64,000 nt of DNA from the NCBI GenBank assembly GCA_035048495.1, contig CM068549.1, positions 9,844,000 through 9,907,999 of the forward strand, written 5' to 3'. Every line of letters starts with the position of its first letter. Position 1 is the first letter of the stretch. This stretch comes from Euptelea pleiosperma (taxonomy: Eukaryota > Streptophyta > Magnoliopsida > Ranunculales > Eupteleaceae). The notes beneath the pieces are model-generated. The model ran no database searches, had not been told where the DNA came from, and worked only from the letters and a program-made list of their open reading frames with translations. Position numbers and translations under genes: made by a program. Of the stretch, positions 35,571-47,784 are shown one piece after another.

Positions 35571-36371
35571 TCAAATAGATTCAAGTGAATAAATTTTAAG
35601 TTCCAAACTTAATTGTTGCACAAGTTAGATGATTAACACTCAATGTGGGTGCACATCCACAACACCATACAAACAAAAGAAAAGAAAAACACACTAGTAT
35701 GCACCTAAACACAATGTGTGTGCATAAAGTGTACAAATGTGACAAATTAGACAAAAAAAAGTAAACCTAAACATGCATTAATCTAAGAAAAAAAAAAGCC
35801 TAAGCATGCATCAACTAATAGCAAAAGAGCACAAGCAAACAAATAAATCAAAATAACCTAAACTAAAGAAATATAAAAGATTGGGTAGATCTTACATTGG
35901 GGTCCTTGATCAAGTCTTCTCGTACAAGTATGAGCAATTTACATACCACCTCCACTTCCAAGTTACGATTGCTCACACTTGAGACAAATCCTAGATCTAT
36001 TATTACAAATTGGAGTTTAATACAAATCACTCGCTCACTTTCACTCAAGAGACCACACCATCACTCAAACTTATAAGTAAATAGAAATACAAGTAAATAT
36101 ACAACCTAACCTAAGGGGGTCTAAAGAGAAGATCTACAAGTAAACAAAAAGAGTTAGTAACAATTCAAAATAAAGAGAGTTCGAAAGTTAGAAGTTAGGA
36201 GTTAGTTGCTTGAATGTAAAGAGTTAGTAGCAAGAAAGTAAAGAGTTAGAGAGTTAGGGAGTTAGAATGTTAGAAGATTATAACAATAAGAGGAACAAAG
36301 AGATGGAGGGTTAGAAGAAGAAAGGAAAAAAAAACAATGTAGTAACCCTTGTTCTTGTCACCAATTGCCAA
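35571..36371 (-). other. Athila untranslated leader
   Basis: About 800 bp between PBS and gag start on the minus strand. It is AT-rich, with short gagttag repeats near 36180-36260, and no credible gene. Confidence 0.7.
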
Positions 36372-36389
36372 TCCCCGGCAACGGCACCA
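36372..36389 (-). other. Primer binding site (tRNA-Asp type), Athila
   Basis: The minus strand reads TGGTGCCGTTGCCGGGGA. It matches the 3' end of plant tRNA-Asp with one mismatch and lies 6 bp from the LTR end at 36396. Confidence 0.85.
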
Positions 36390-36612
36390 AAAACTTGTTA
36401 CAACTTTGATTGTGCACACTCTTAAGAAGAGAATACAATAATGTATCTCTTAAATATGATATGATGTGGATGCAACAATGTTCTCCCTAGACAACAAAGT
36501 ATATGTGTAACAAAGTGAAAGTGAGTGTAACTAGGGATGTCAAGTTGTAGTCAGTTTTAAAATCATGGGCTTCCCATGGTCGAACCACAAGGATTGGGAG
36601 TGAATGACTAGT

Positions 36613-39319
36613 TGATATTCGCTCAAAAGTGCTTATTTTAAGCACTTATCCTGTTAGCGTTATCGCACTCTCCTACGTAAAACTGCTCTAATTATCCACT
36701 TTTCTATGTAAGAGTCTATCTCATTGCGTAAAACACACTTTTCTGGACGAAATGGTATATTTGCATGCATTAAACACATTTTCGGAAGTCTAAATATTAA
36801 GCCGTTCTGATAAAGTCTCATTACGCGCTTCTTCTGTCGCAGGAAACCCCGATGGGACGATTTTCGAGACTTGTGGGCCCAAATCGATCATGAAAGCCCA
36901 TTATCAAAGCTTAACAAGCCCACATGCTATAACTAGAAGATATGGGCCAAATATGGGCTGAATAAGAGGACCAAAAAGCTGGCCCAAAGAACGAAGAGAG
37001 TAGGAGAGCCAATGACCAAGAGACGGACCAAAGCGTTTAAAGCCACATGAGTCAGCAAAGAATGATGGTCGACTCTACTGGAGAAGCGTGAGGATGGTCA
37101 CAGTGAAGACCAGGGTTCCAGACCCTCCGCCAGTGCTTTTTTCCATTTTTCTCATCTCTCCTTATTCTCTCTCTCTCTTCATCTCTCGATCCTCGAATCT
37201 ACTGACCTAACCCCAGAACTCCTGCCTATCAGCTCTATCTCATCTCCCTTAGCTTTCTGACCGTTGGATCTTCCATCGGACCGTTGGATCTTCAATCGGA
37301 CCGTTGGATCTCTCTAGATCCGTCGATCTACCAATCTGGGTCCCAATCAAGTCACCATCCATCCGATCGCCTTCAGAATGCCTGTCACATCATCTTGTGA
37401 GACGATGGACATCATCAGTCCATGTGGGCCAGTAGCCGGGCCCATCAGCATCGACCCGCTGTCCGACCAGTTAGTGGACCCCGCGAATTTCAAAAATAAT
37501 TTTAATTAAATGGGGGGTCCACTAATTGGGGAGATTCCCCATAGAAAAGTAGGTTTTTACTTAAAAAAAAAAAAAAAAAAAAATATATATATTTTTTATT
37601 TTCAAAAAATACCCTATTTCCATTAATGGAAATAGGGAGCTTTATAAGATGAGGGAGAAGGGTTTGTTCGAACTCTAATCCCCCTAAAATCTTCTCCTTT
37701 CTCTCCCCCAACTCGTTGCCCCCTCTTTCTCCTCGGTTTTTGGCGATTTTCCCCTCTTCTTCTTCACCTTCTTCTTCATCTTCTTCGTTATTTTTCTCGC
37801 CGGAGTTGCAGAACTCCGGCCATCTGCAACTCCGTCATTAGGTTGCAAGTTTGGATCACCAGTCTGCCGGTCACACCTGCACGCTCTCTCCCCCACTTTC
37901 ATATCCTCTCTCCCACGTTTCCACTCTCAAACCTGGCGTGATCTTCACGGACTGGATTGCCTCCCAAGCTCCTTCACGTTCTCAACTCCTAACCCCATCA
38001 AACGGTTCTCAAAGGAGAACCCGAAAAGAAAATAAAAAGGGGAAAAAGAAGGAGAGGAGAAGAAGAAGGGGTAGTCGTCTGCAAGTGCTTCTCCACCCAC
38101 CGTCTCCACCATTGAAACCGGCTGGGCAAAGCTGGTTCTCCATCTCAGGCTGCCCCACACAACAGAAAAAGAAGAGGAGGAAAGGAGTGCCTTCAACGCT
38201 TGCTGCTCCTCCAACGCAGCTACCTTCTACGGCCAGACCTCACCACGTCTTCAGATCTCTCCAGTCCTTGCACCACCGAGTCCGGCACATCCCCTTGCTG
38301 CAACTGCACGCAGCACACACCTGCAACTCCACCGTGGAAAACCAGCAGACCTCCTCCACCATATCGTCTTCAGCACTACACAACCATTTGAAGGCGCTTC
38401 ACCTACTGGCTGCCATGCGCACCACCTCCTCCACATGCACATTTCCTGGTTCGGGTATTGTAGGTTTGAACACCATAGTCTTTGTTCTTCATTGCCTTCA
38501 TACCTGCAACACATCGTACTACCACCGTGTTGCTGCACGGAGCATCCTCATCTCCTTCACGGTAAGAACCTGACAGCCTCCATCATCCTTCTCCTCAAGG
38601 TTCATCCTCTCCCTTCCTCGTTTGCTGTGTGTTGCACCTCATGCAACACCAACAACAACTTCACCATTTCCACCCCACGACCTCCCTCAATCGGCCATCC
38701 GTTCCACACTTGGACATCACCTTCACTCTGTCACCATGCTTCACCATTAAGCCAATTTCCACACCCGATCAACAACTCCAACTCACTTCATATCCTCTAC
38801 CCTTGGCCGTGATCCTTCTCCATTTGGTGAATGGGAATGGTAACTTTCTCTCTCTAAAACATTTGCATTTTTTTACTTTATCTCTCTAGGTTTTACTACT
38901 TTCTCTCTCTCTCTCTCTTCTTTCTCTAAATCTTTCTTGTGTTTTTATTTGCTTTCTAGTTTAATGTTAATGGATGTTTGTTTATGCATTAATGATGAAG
39001 TTTACTTGATAATTTGAGTTTGATGTGTTTCCCATTCTTTATTTTAATTAGTTGGTAATAATATCTCAATCAAAATAATGTTTTAAAGACCATTTCAATC
39101 ACCACTCTCACCCCACCATCATTTTCATCAATTTCTAGGAAGAAAGTCCGTCATTTTATGTTCTTTACTGCACGTTCACTAATCCCGAGTGCAGATCGAC
39201 ATCCGACAAGAAACTGCTATACAAAAATCTCAAATTTTGCAGGATAATCGGAAAAAAATTACAAATCTTGTTGATTCTAGGGTTTCCGTAACCAACGACG
39301 CGGAAAAACCCTATTATCA
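36613..39319 (+). mobile_element. LTR-X copy X3 (solo LTR, TSD CTAGT)
   Basis: Sense strand is plus. It begins TGATATTCGCTC and ends ACCCTATTATCA, with CTAGT duplicated at 36608-36612 and 39320-39324. Three minisatellite units lie at 37259, 37279 and 37299. A TATA-like ctttataagat lies near 37640, so R-U5 is about 1.65 kb. Nested arms ccggagtt/aactccgg and ggagttgcag/ctgcaactcc lie at 37800-37833. Donor-like GTAAGA is at 38562 and GTAACT at 38840. A 240-codon frame at 37851 is low complexity and not considered a gene. It must be younger than the Athila insertion. Confidence 0.93.
37259..37310. repeat. 20-bp minisatellite in X3 (3 units)
   Basis: gaccgttggatc at 37259, 37279 and 37299. Confidence 0.9.
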
Positions 39320-40815
39320 CTAGTGCAAGTGTTACTACAAGTGGAAAGAGAAAAAATGGAAAGAAGAGTAGTGTGTGATGTGTAGTGAATGGATGCTATG
39401 AAATGAGAGAAAAAGTGTGCAAATGGTTGAATGTACCACCAATGGTGGGCAAATTTTTGAGGAGAAAAACTACGAGAGAAGAAGAGTGCTAGGGCATTAA
39501 GATTTGGCCTAGACCCTTCCCCTTTGCTCTTTAATGAGTGTAGTCCAAGAAGAGAAGAAACAACTAAAGAGTTGCTCTCCCACCAAAGATAAAGAAATGA
39601 ATCACAAAGATGAAGTAAAAAAATAATATTCCCACTAGGGCATTTTTAGATAATAAAATCAAAACTAGAACATTCTAGTGTGTGAGTGCAAATATGTGAG
39701 TTCCTAAGTATCTATAATGCAAGACATAATAGATCAAAAGAAATCACAAAAAGACTCACAAGAACAAGTAAAAGAAATACCTCAAATCTTTATTAATGTT
39801 TTGATGTCCAACTATGGAGTATACATGACATACAACATGAAAGGATACAAAACAACTTCATTAAAGTATTGGAAAAATCTCTACAATGAAGCTCTCATAA
39901 ACATGGATCTACACTCAATAAGTCACAAAAGGGAGAGGGAAAATGCCTCCTCTCTAGCCCTAGCTAAGGGTCTAGCCAACCATAGTGTGGATGGCCATGG
40001 AAACTAAGTAAAAAAAAAGAAAATAAGAAAGAGGAGAGAAAGGACTTGCTTGAGATTCTTGGGCTCTCTAAAATAGACTCACTAGAGAAATGAAGAAGAC
40101 CCTCTCATAAGCTCAAAGTGAGCTTATATAGAAGATGGAAGGTGATGAGGTGGAAGGTGATGTGGAGGAGTGATAGGTGGAGATGAGAGGTGGAGATGAG
40201 GTGGAAAGTGGTCAAAGGAGAGCTCATTCTTGTTACCAAAATGGTGTAAGTGATTCAAATATAATCAAAAGAGTGCCCAAGGTCAAGCTCAAAATGAGGG
40301 GGTACACATGGGAGAATGAGATGTGTAAGAAGTGTAAGAGGGTAGGTGGAAAATAAGCTAGAAAGAGGCATGTTATGGGCTTGAGAGAAGACAAGGCCTA
40401 TTCTTTACCACATTGAGCATTCTCCTTCTTGACTTGTCCCTTTCACCCATGTGAAGGCTCCATGTGGCTTTGATGGCTTGAGAATCCTCTAGAAGGCTCC
40501 AATGGCTTGGAATGGCTCCATAAAGGTGTGATGACTTCAATGGCTCTCATGGCTTGAACAAGTGACTTCATGGCTTGCATGGCTTGAAAATTTATGATAA
40601 GCCTCTTAAAAGACTCCGATGGCTTGCACAAAAGTCTCTCATACGACGAATGCCCTATATGTATCAAATATGCACGTAATGAGGGTCTAAATTAGAGAAG
40701 TTGTGCATGAGACACCTAGGATGCATTTTACATTAAAATGTAAAGTTATAAGCTCATGAAACTCGATAATGCCCAAAAGTTAAAACGGATAATAAGCACA
40801 AAATGAGCATTATCA

Positions 40816-42920
40816 AATGCAATGCATATTTTTTATTTTGGAGATAAATCTAGTTGCTAATGTAGTTTTTCTTTGGCTTACTCCTTAGTCGACTTACACA
40901 CCAAAAATCAATCCGATTAAGGTGATTTCTTGCTGTTGGAATTTAGCATTTTGTCATCATGGTTCTCATGAACGGGCCCAAGGGTGGATTCCAAGCCGAT
41001 GATGAGAAAATGCTCAAATCCAATGGATAGGATCACCAACAGACTGATTTTTTATGTGTAGGTATACCAAGGGGTGGGCCAAACATTCATGGGGTTATTG
41101 GATCTTAAAGACAGTGCCATGTGGTAGAACTAAACGATTGTTTGGATTTGCACTAGAAATCACTATAGCACTATTTTTCAATTTGCGGAGCTGTGTTTTG
41201 GGCATCTGTGCATTATGGTCCTCAATAAACACCTCATAATTTTTCCATCCACCAAATGACCTTGAAATAGTGGACCCTAACACCTTCAGTGAAATGCAAG
41301 TTCTTGGCATTTGGAAATATTAGGAGAGTTGCACATTTTTTTTTCTAGAAAACCATAGAACCAGCTATTCCGACAATAACGGCAAATGCTCATGGCTTAT
41401 TCATTCTTTTTCTAATTGATTTTCTTAAAACTTTTTTTTCTTATTATTTGATACTTCAGGTTCGGTTTACTTTCTAGAAATATAATTTGAGACGTCAGAT
41501 GCCCCCTCCATATTCTTTAGTCTTATATGGATTTCTCTGTTTAAAGGAGGACGTTTTAACGGACTGGGGGCGTTACCGTTAAAACGGATTGTAATGGCCA
41601 GGGGCAAAAATGGAAAAAATGTAATTTAACGATTTTAACGGAAAAAGTGGAAAAAATTGTGTTGAAATTCAAAATTCAAAATTTCAAAAATGGAAAAAAT
41701 GAAATTTAACCGAAGAATAACGCAATTCAACGGATTTAACGGCCATTTTTTTTTCACATGATTTATTTGACATGTGCTTGAAATATTTTGGTATTGATGT
41801 TACTTGCCACATGATTTATTTGACATGACTTGAGTGGCACATATCAACTAAAGAACCTTTACTCTTCCTTGCTTCTAACATGGTTCATGGTTCTTCATTT
41901 GCTCTATATATAGCTGCAGTAACTTATCAAATAATCCATGCATACACTTAGTAGACTGAGGTCCTATTGTTGCTGTCAATTCAACTACCAATACAAGGTT
42001 TAGTATTGTTTCTGATTCCTATTTTATTCCTATTTGCAATGCATATTGAGGCAACATTTCTTTCATTTTGATTATGGTTATTATTTTATTCTAATGAGCA
42101 AGCACTATATGGCAAGCACTGTTTCTATGTATATAGTTACATTTCCTCGAAATAAACATGCAGATTCAATTCTTATGCACTTGCTGAAGGTAATTTTAAT
42201 CTATTCCATTGGATTGAATTAGTTTCTTGGCCAAAAATTTGAAGGTCAGGGTCTTTGTATTCTGCATATTAAAACTCTGAAAGTTTTAAGTGCTACATTT
42301 AGGTGGCGTTTGGTAAATTAAGTTATCAGATCTAAAAGCTTAAAGTGCTTAAGGTCTGAAGGCTTAATGACTTATGACTGAATTGGATTGTTTGATATTG
42401 AAATGCATGTTCCAGTTTTCTGCATCCCATTTTACAATAAGTTCACTTGTTTCAAACAACTGCTATTTTGCATGACAAGTTGCAATCAAAAAAATGAAAA
42501 GAAAGTTTTATTCTTGGGGAGAGTGCAATAATATTATGTTAAAGGTGATCATGGAGATCAGTCTTTTGGTGTTTTGAGCAATGGATTCAGATCCGTTGGT
42601 TTTTCATTCTTTCAATTTACGTACTAAACTTCTTTTAAAGGATATTTGTTATTTTTTGTGTTAGTTATGGTACTTATGTATTATTTCATGAGCATTTACT
42701 AGTTATTTCGACAACTTTTTCCCCTCACAAATCATGACCCCCACATGCCATGTACAAATGACCGTCCCTGAGGGTAGACACATAACTAAGTCAAAATCTC
42801 CCCAACATAAAACATTTGCTCCAAGGACAACAAGCCCTATAGGGATGTGCACCATATTGCATTGTAGTTCCTTTTTTTTTTTCATTGGCTCATTTTTGCT
42901 TACATGGTGTTCAAAATCAG
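40816..42920. other. Unassigned region
   Basis: No gene is recognised. A cluster of AACGG/CCGTT motifs lies at 41550-41745. A TATA-like tctatatatagc lies near 41905. Near 42302 the phrase ggtggcgtttggta resembles ends of small hAT-type elements, but I could not find a partner end. Small open frames (41095, 42703, 42734) have no family signature. Confidence 0.4.
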
Positions 42921-43092
42921 GTGGGCGGCCCAACATTGAAAGTGAAGCTTGGAAGGAGAGATTCAACTTCTACAAGCAAAAACCCAAGCAGAATCCAATC
43001 TTCCACTTGCTACCGATGGACTTGATGAACTCCTCGCTACATTTAGATGCAAAGGTCTCAATGATAGAGACATGGTTGTGCTCTCATGTTAG
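42921..43092 (+). pseudogene. Class III peroxidase exon fragment
   Basis: After an acceptor-like cag at 42918-42920 the + strand reads VGGPTLKVKLGRRDSTSTSK. After a frame change near 42985 it continues AESNLPLATDGLDELLATF and KGLNDRDMVVLS. This is the wording of plant class III (secretory) peroxidases just before the ALSGSHTIG proximal-histidine motif. The motif itself is lost: the frame turns into a stop at 43091. These enzymes are haem peroxidases of the cell wall. Only one exon piece is present and no neighbouring peroxidase exons are visible. Confidence 0.75.
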
Positions 43093-44020
43093 ACGTGAAA
43101 AGCAACAAATATGTTAGATTTCTATCTTTTTCTTCTCTGCATGTTTATGATCTTTTCTTCTTCATAAACTTTTTTCCCTTGCTTGTGCTTTTATTAATAC
43201 ATACAAGAATAATAGGCTTGCAATCAAGTGGAATCTTCCTTTTATCTTTAGAAAAAAAAAGCTAAAAACTTAAAAAACCTCAATCATTCGACAATAACTT
43301 CTTAGATACTCTCTATCTTTTCTTTTTGTGTAGTGAACTTCTTCCTTACTGTAGATTCCCTTTTCTAATATTTTATGTTTTATAAGTTAGTAATTGTAAT
43401 TCGAGGCGTTGTTTGCTCATCTTGTCTTATTTACACTGATTTTTTCTCTAGAATCTGTGGCTTATTTAACCAAAAGACGTCATTTTGTTTTACTTCTTAG
43501 AACTACTAGAAATTAGAAAAGGAGCGTGGTTGATCATTTCCTCTGGAGTTTTTCAACATTGAGGAGACTATTTTGAGGACTAGGTCCAATTCAATCCATT
43601 AGTTCTAAATAAAGCCAAAGGCAGGCAGCTTGAAGAATATGTAAGACATCTAAGAGTGAAGTTCTGATAACTGACAAACATACCAACTTATAGAAACTAG
43701 AGTTCTGATTTGCCAACAAAGTTGCTGGTCCACACCTCTCCAAGTGGTTAATTTCTTCTAATCGATGTTTGTTAATCTACCTAGCTGCATTTCTTTTAAT
43801 TTGGATGAAGCATTGGGGAATCTATTAGTTAAGATGAAAAGTTGGTGCTGAATGTATACATTTATTTTCTCAAAGGGCTGAAACATCTTTTCTCAGACAT
43901 GGAGCGATTGCCTACATGCCTCTTTTCTAGCAGGTAGAAGCCATAAAGATCGAGCCTATATTGAAATCTCCAGAATCCGCTTTAAAGTGTAAAACAGAAT
44001 GGTTGAACATTTCTGATTAG
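43093..44020. other. Unassigned, possible intron remnants
   Basis: AT-rich sequence without a readable family match, between the peroxidase and glutamate synthase fragments. Confidence 0.35.
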
Positions 44021-44675
44021 TTGCTGGGAAGAGGTTAAAGTGGAGTCAAAACCAGGCACACTTTTGAAAGTCCAATTTTCCCGTTGCATGGATTGTGGAA
44101 CTCCCTTTTGCCATCAAGTAATACTTACTATATATGTGCTGAGGTTTTAGTTTTAATTGATTTTTTAATCTGTAAGCTGCACTTTAGTTGTCTAATCCAA
44201 GATTTGCTTGCTTCTTTAGGGGGCATACCAAAATAGGTGGCATGAAGCATTGGATCGACTTCTAGAGACCAATAACTTCCTAGAGTTCAGAACTGGGTAT
44301 GCTTCTTCTTTTCAATGTCTTCTTTATTTTGGGTTTAGTCTTTTGACTAGTTCATTTTCAAATTAAAAATGATATTTTTGGTTTCCATGAAAGGCTTTAT
44401 ATCTGAAGTACCCTCTCTTGGAAATGTTTTAGAAGTGTTTCCATTTTGATTGGCAGAGTTGGTATTTTGTATGTGAACATAACAATGTAAAATTCTACTC
44501 GTGTGTGAATGTAGGAAGAGAGTCGCTATTGTGGGTAGTGGCCCAGTTGGCTTGGCTGCTGCCGATCAGCTAAATAAGAAGAGCCATTTGGTCACAGTGT
44601 TTGAGCGTGTTGACCGAATCGGTGGACTTATGATGTATGGAGTTCCCAACATGAAGGCTAATTAGGTGGACATAG
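44021..44675 (+). pseudogene. NADH-dependent glutamate synthase (GOGAT) exon fragments
   Basis: Three exon pieces lie in correct order. 44021-44117 reads [25 protein letters not shown] in pieces, including the cysteines of the Fe-S cluster region, with a gtaata donor. 44220-44296 reads YQNRWHEALDRLLETNN with a gtatgc donor. 44515-44675 reads [19 protein letters not shown], then [19 protein letters not shown], the FAD/NAD-binding GxGxxG segment. Two exons that normally lie between them are missing, a stop (tag at 44663-44665) follows KAN, and LTR X4 cuts the last exon at 44676. In plants the enzyme makes glutamate from glutamine and 2-oxoglutarate in plastids. This copy is dead. Confidence 0.85.
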
Positions 44676-45334
44676 TGAAAGTTGGGTTTTTCCGTGTCGT
44701 TGGTTACGGAAACCCTAATCTCAACACATTTGTAATTATCCGAGATTTTAATCCTGCAAAATATGAACTTTTGTATAGGGATTCGTGTCTGATGTCGATC
44801 CGCACTCGGGGTTAGTTCGAGCGATTCATGAACATGAAATGACGAATTTTAACTAGAAATTGGTAGAGGGGTGAGAATGGCGATGTAGATTAAAACATGA
44901 ATTCTTTTTTATTTATTTTAGAGGGAACCATTATCTGCTAAAATGATGAGAGAGAAAATAGGAAGAACATAATATAATAAGCAAAACTAATGAAATTAAC
45001 CACCTTTATTAAAATGAAAAGTAACTTACAATAACCTTGAATCTGATTGGTGCATAAATAAATTTCAAAAATTAACTAAAAAGCATGAAATAGAAGGGAG
45101 ATAGAGAGAGAAAGGTAGAGAAAGAGGAGGTCTATTCTAGAGAGAGAAAGTGGAAGGAGAGAGTCTAAAGAGGAGAGAGAAAATTCATCATTGAAACTTA
45201 CCGAGATTTAGAATCGGCCATTGAGATCGAGATCGGTTGGATTTGGCTAATAAAGATTGAGGATCGGCCAAGAGGATGGAGGGGGTGAAGTGGAACCATC
45301 TAGGAAGTTCACATCTTCCTCTCTTCTTCTCCTA

Positions 45335-45365
<31 letters not shown>

Positions 45366-47548
45366 GTTGAGATAAAGAGAGAGGTGAGGATGAGGAACTC
45401 GTACATGGCCTACGCTCCAAAAAAGGGGGTTGCAGGTCCGTTATAAGTTTGGAACAGTAACAGTGGTAGATCGGCCAACGGTGGGACGGCATGTGTGCTG
45501 CCCAAAGGAGAGAGCACCGGTCGGTGGTGGAGGCGCTAGGTGCTGTTGGTGATCGGTGCTCCAAGGATTGTAGAAGCAAGGAGCAATAGGGAGTTGAAGA
45601 CGAGCTTGTCCAGCGATCTGTGGAATTGCAGGTGCATACAGAGGAGAGGAGGATCATGGAGAGGTGGTTCGCCTGAAGTTGCAGCCTGGTTTGGTGGAGA
45701 AAAAGCAGTCCGATGGTGGCGGTGCAGCGGGTGATGGAAGAAGAGGAGGGCGGTCTGGAGGTGTTGCACCGGCAAGGTGGAGCGGCAAGGAGGAGTGGTG
45801 AAAGGTAGGTGGAGGACGCCCAGATCTCCTTCTTCTCTCTTCTTCTTTTCTTCCCCTTTTTTCTGGTATTTTTTGTGAAGAAAATGAGGACGGTTTGGGG
45901 GTTTTCACAGCCTGCCACTCGTTTGCAGGTGGGAGATGGAGAACGAGATGAGGACGGCTGGAGGAGAGGTTTTTTTTTCTGAAAGATGAAGAAGATGGAA
46001 TCGACTGGTGGTTTGCCAAAACGTGATGGGAATTTAGATGTGGAGAAGGGACTGCCAGGCGTTGGAGAACTTGAGGACAATTCAGCAGGTAGTAAACCGT
46101 TAAGGGAGCTGGGTGGCTGGTTTTGAAACATGGAATGGCAGATGAGTGGTAGAGGTGTGGAGAAGAGATACTCTAAGAGAGATCTCTCCCAAGCAAGGGG
46201 CGGTTAGGGTTTTCTTGTGGGATGGAGAGAAGGAAAAAAAGAGAGAGCGGGAGGATGGCTCCCTTGTTCTCCTTAACATGTGGTGCCCTCTTTAGGGTTT
46301 TTCCAAAATAATGGAGAGAATCGGCACAAGATCTTCTCCTCTTCTAGCTTGGACGTCCAGCACATACCATATGGAGAGAGTGGTGATTTCTAATTCCAAT
46401 GTTGAGAGGTCTTTTGCAATGATACCACTTGCCATATCAGCCCATTCTTCAGCAACTTTCTAAAGAAAGATGTGTTCTTTGCATTGTGAAAAATTGTCTT
46501 TCTTTATTTTGGGAAAGTTGACTAAAAACCTTCTCATGTGATGCCAAAAGACTCCATGCGTCGTCCAACTCTTTGCCTTTTTCTTATTAATCAAGCTAGC
46601 TTCCACATCATCTCTAACCAAAAAGAATCTTCAACTTTTGAATAATCTAGGCCATCCATTCGTGAAGTCAATACAAATGCCTCATCAAAGCTATCCATTC
46701 GTGGTCCACACCATGCATTTTTAAATTTAGGTTGCTTATTTTGTTGTAATCGAGATTGCTTCTGCTCAAACTTGGTACAAGGTCTAGTAGATTGGTCCAT
46801 TCGTTGGATTGACGGCCCCTCTTTTGGAGATCATTGTGTGTACCCGTCCACTTCCTTGGTCTAGCAACTTGTTGTGGTCCAACACTTGATCCATATTCGT
46901 CTTTTGCAGCCATTGATTATGTTGCCAAATTTGCCTTTTTTATTCTCGGTCCGGCATTTTGATCCTCTAACTTAGCTCGTACTTGACCACCCTTATCTTC
47001 ATTTAATATCTGCCCATGTGGCTCGTTGACTTGGCCCATAGGCCCATTAGTCTTTAGGCTTCTTAGAGTGTGGCCTGCAGCTACGTCCACCACTCTTCCA
47101 ACTTAGTTGCTCTTTAACTTCGCCAACTATACTGTCTTGGTTCACCTTTTTATCTCGCATGAATTATTGATCGTTGATCATGACTTTCATGGTGAATACA
47201 GGCTTACTATGAAAGAATCGTCTGATCGAGTTTCCCTCAACCAAAAGTAGGGTCGCAAGTCATGTCTTTCGTTGTTGATTGCGGCCCACAAGTCTCGAGA
47301 TTCATCTGATTGGGTCTCCTATAATAATGAAAAATGCGTAATGAGACTTAATCAAAACGGCTTAATATCTAGACTTTCAAAAATGTGTTTAAAGCATGCA
47401 AATATACCATTTCGTCTAAAAAAGTGTGTTCTACACAACAAAAGAGACTCTTACGTAGAAAAGTGGATAATTAGAGCAGTTTTACGTAGGAGAGTGTGAT
47501 AACGCTAGAAGAATAGTTGCTTTAAATAGTACTTTTGAGCGAATATCA
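44676..47548 (-). repeat. LTR-X copy X4 (3' LTR)
   Basis: TGAAAGTTGG...GCGAATATCA on the + strand. The polypurine tract on its right marks it as a 3' LTR. Sense donor GGTAAGT is at 45196-45202. Its U3 core differs from all other copies. A 294-codon sense-strand frame (45247-46131) is low-complexity, pyrimidine-rich sequence and is not called a gene. I see no clear GGAGTTGCAG hairpin in this copy. Confidence 0.85.
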
Positions 47549-47584
47549 CAACCCCCAACCAGCATATTGCCAATCCTTGGCAAT
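47549..47584 (-). other. LTR-X polypurine tract and adjoining perfect 8-bp stem-loop
   Basis: The minus strand reads GGTTGGGGGTTG (47549-47560) directly before the LTR start TGATATTCGC. Next to it attgccaa-tcc-ttggcaat (47566-47584) forms a perfect 8-bp stem with a 3-base loop. Confidence 0.75.
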
Positions 47585-47784
47585 TAGTGCGAAATAAATG
47601 AGCTTAAAAGGGCCCTACATGCTGTACACTTTTTCATATTAACTCAGAGAAAACACCGTTCGTCGAATCATTGAATGGATGCAAAAATAGTTACATGCTA
47701 GCAAAGAGTTGGAAAGTTTTGGCAAGACTACAGACTGATAATCATGACCCAGAATAGTCAGACTCTGCGTGTGTGTGTGCTCAA
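47561..47784 (-). other. Internal 3' region of LTR-X element, first piece
   Basis: Non-coding. Interrupted at 47784 by X5. A short gt run lies at 47767-47779. Confidence 0.55.

Larger units (their letters stand above)
28087..40815 (-). mobile_element. Athila-type Ty3/gypsy retrotransposon, nearly intact, TSD AATGC
   Basis: TG...CA LTRs are at 28087-29793 (3') and 36396-40815 (5', split by insertion X3). The 5-bp target duplication AATGC is perfect at 28082-28086 and 40816-40820. The tRNA-Asp-type PBS is at 36372-36389 and the polypurine tract at 29794-29807. Gag, protease, RT, RNase H and integrase are in the Ty3/gypsy order. After removing X3 the two LTRs are 1707 and 1708 bp, and I count about a dozen differences by eye (about 0.8%), so the insertion is recent. 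Only three breaks interrupt the coding part (stop at 34437, frame change near 33899, frame change near 30680). There is no env-like frame after integrase. Confidence 0.92.
36396..40815 (-). repeat. Athila 5' LTR, split by LTR-X copy X3
   Basis: Two parts, 36396-36612 and 39325-40815 (1708 bp together), match the 3' LTR. The break at gaatgactag|tgcaag carries the duplication CTAGT. Confidence 0.92.
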
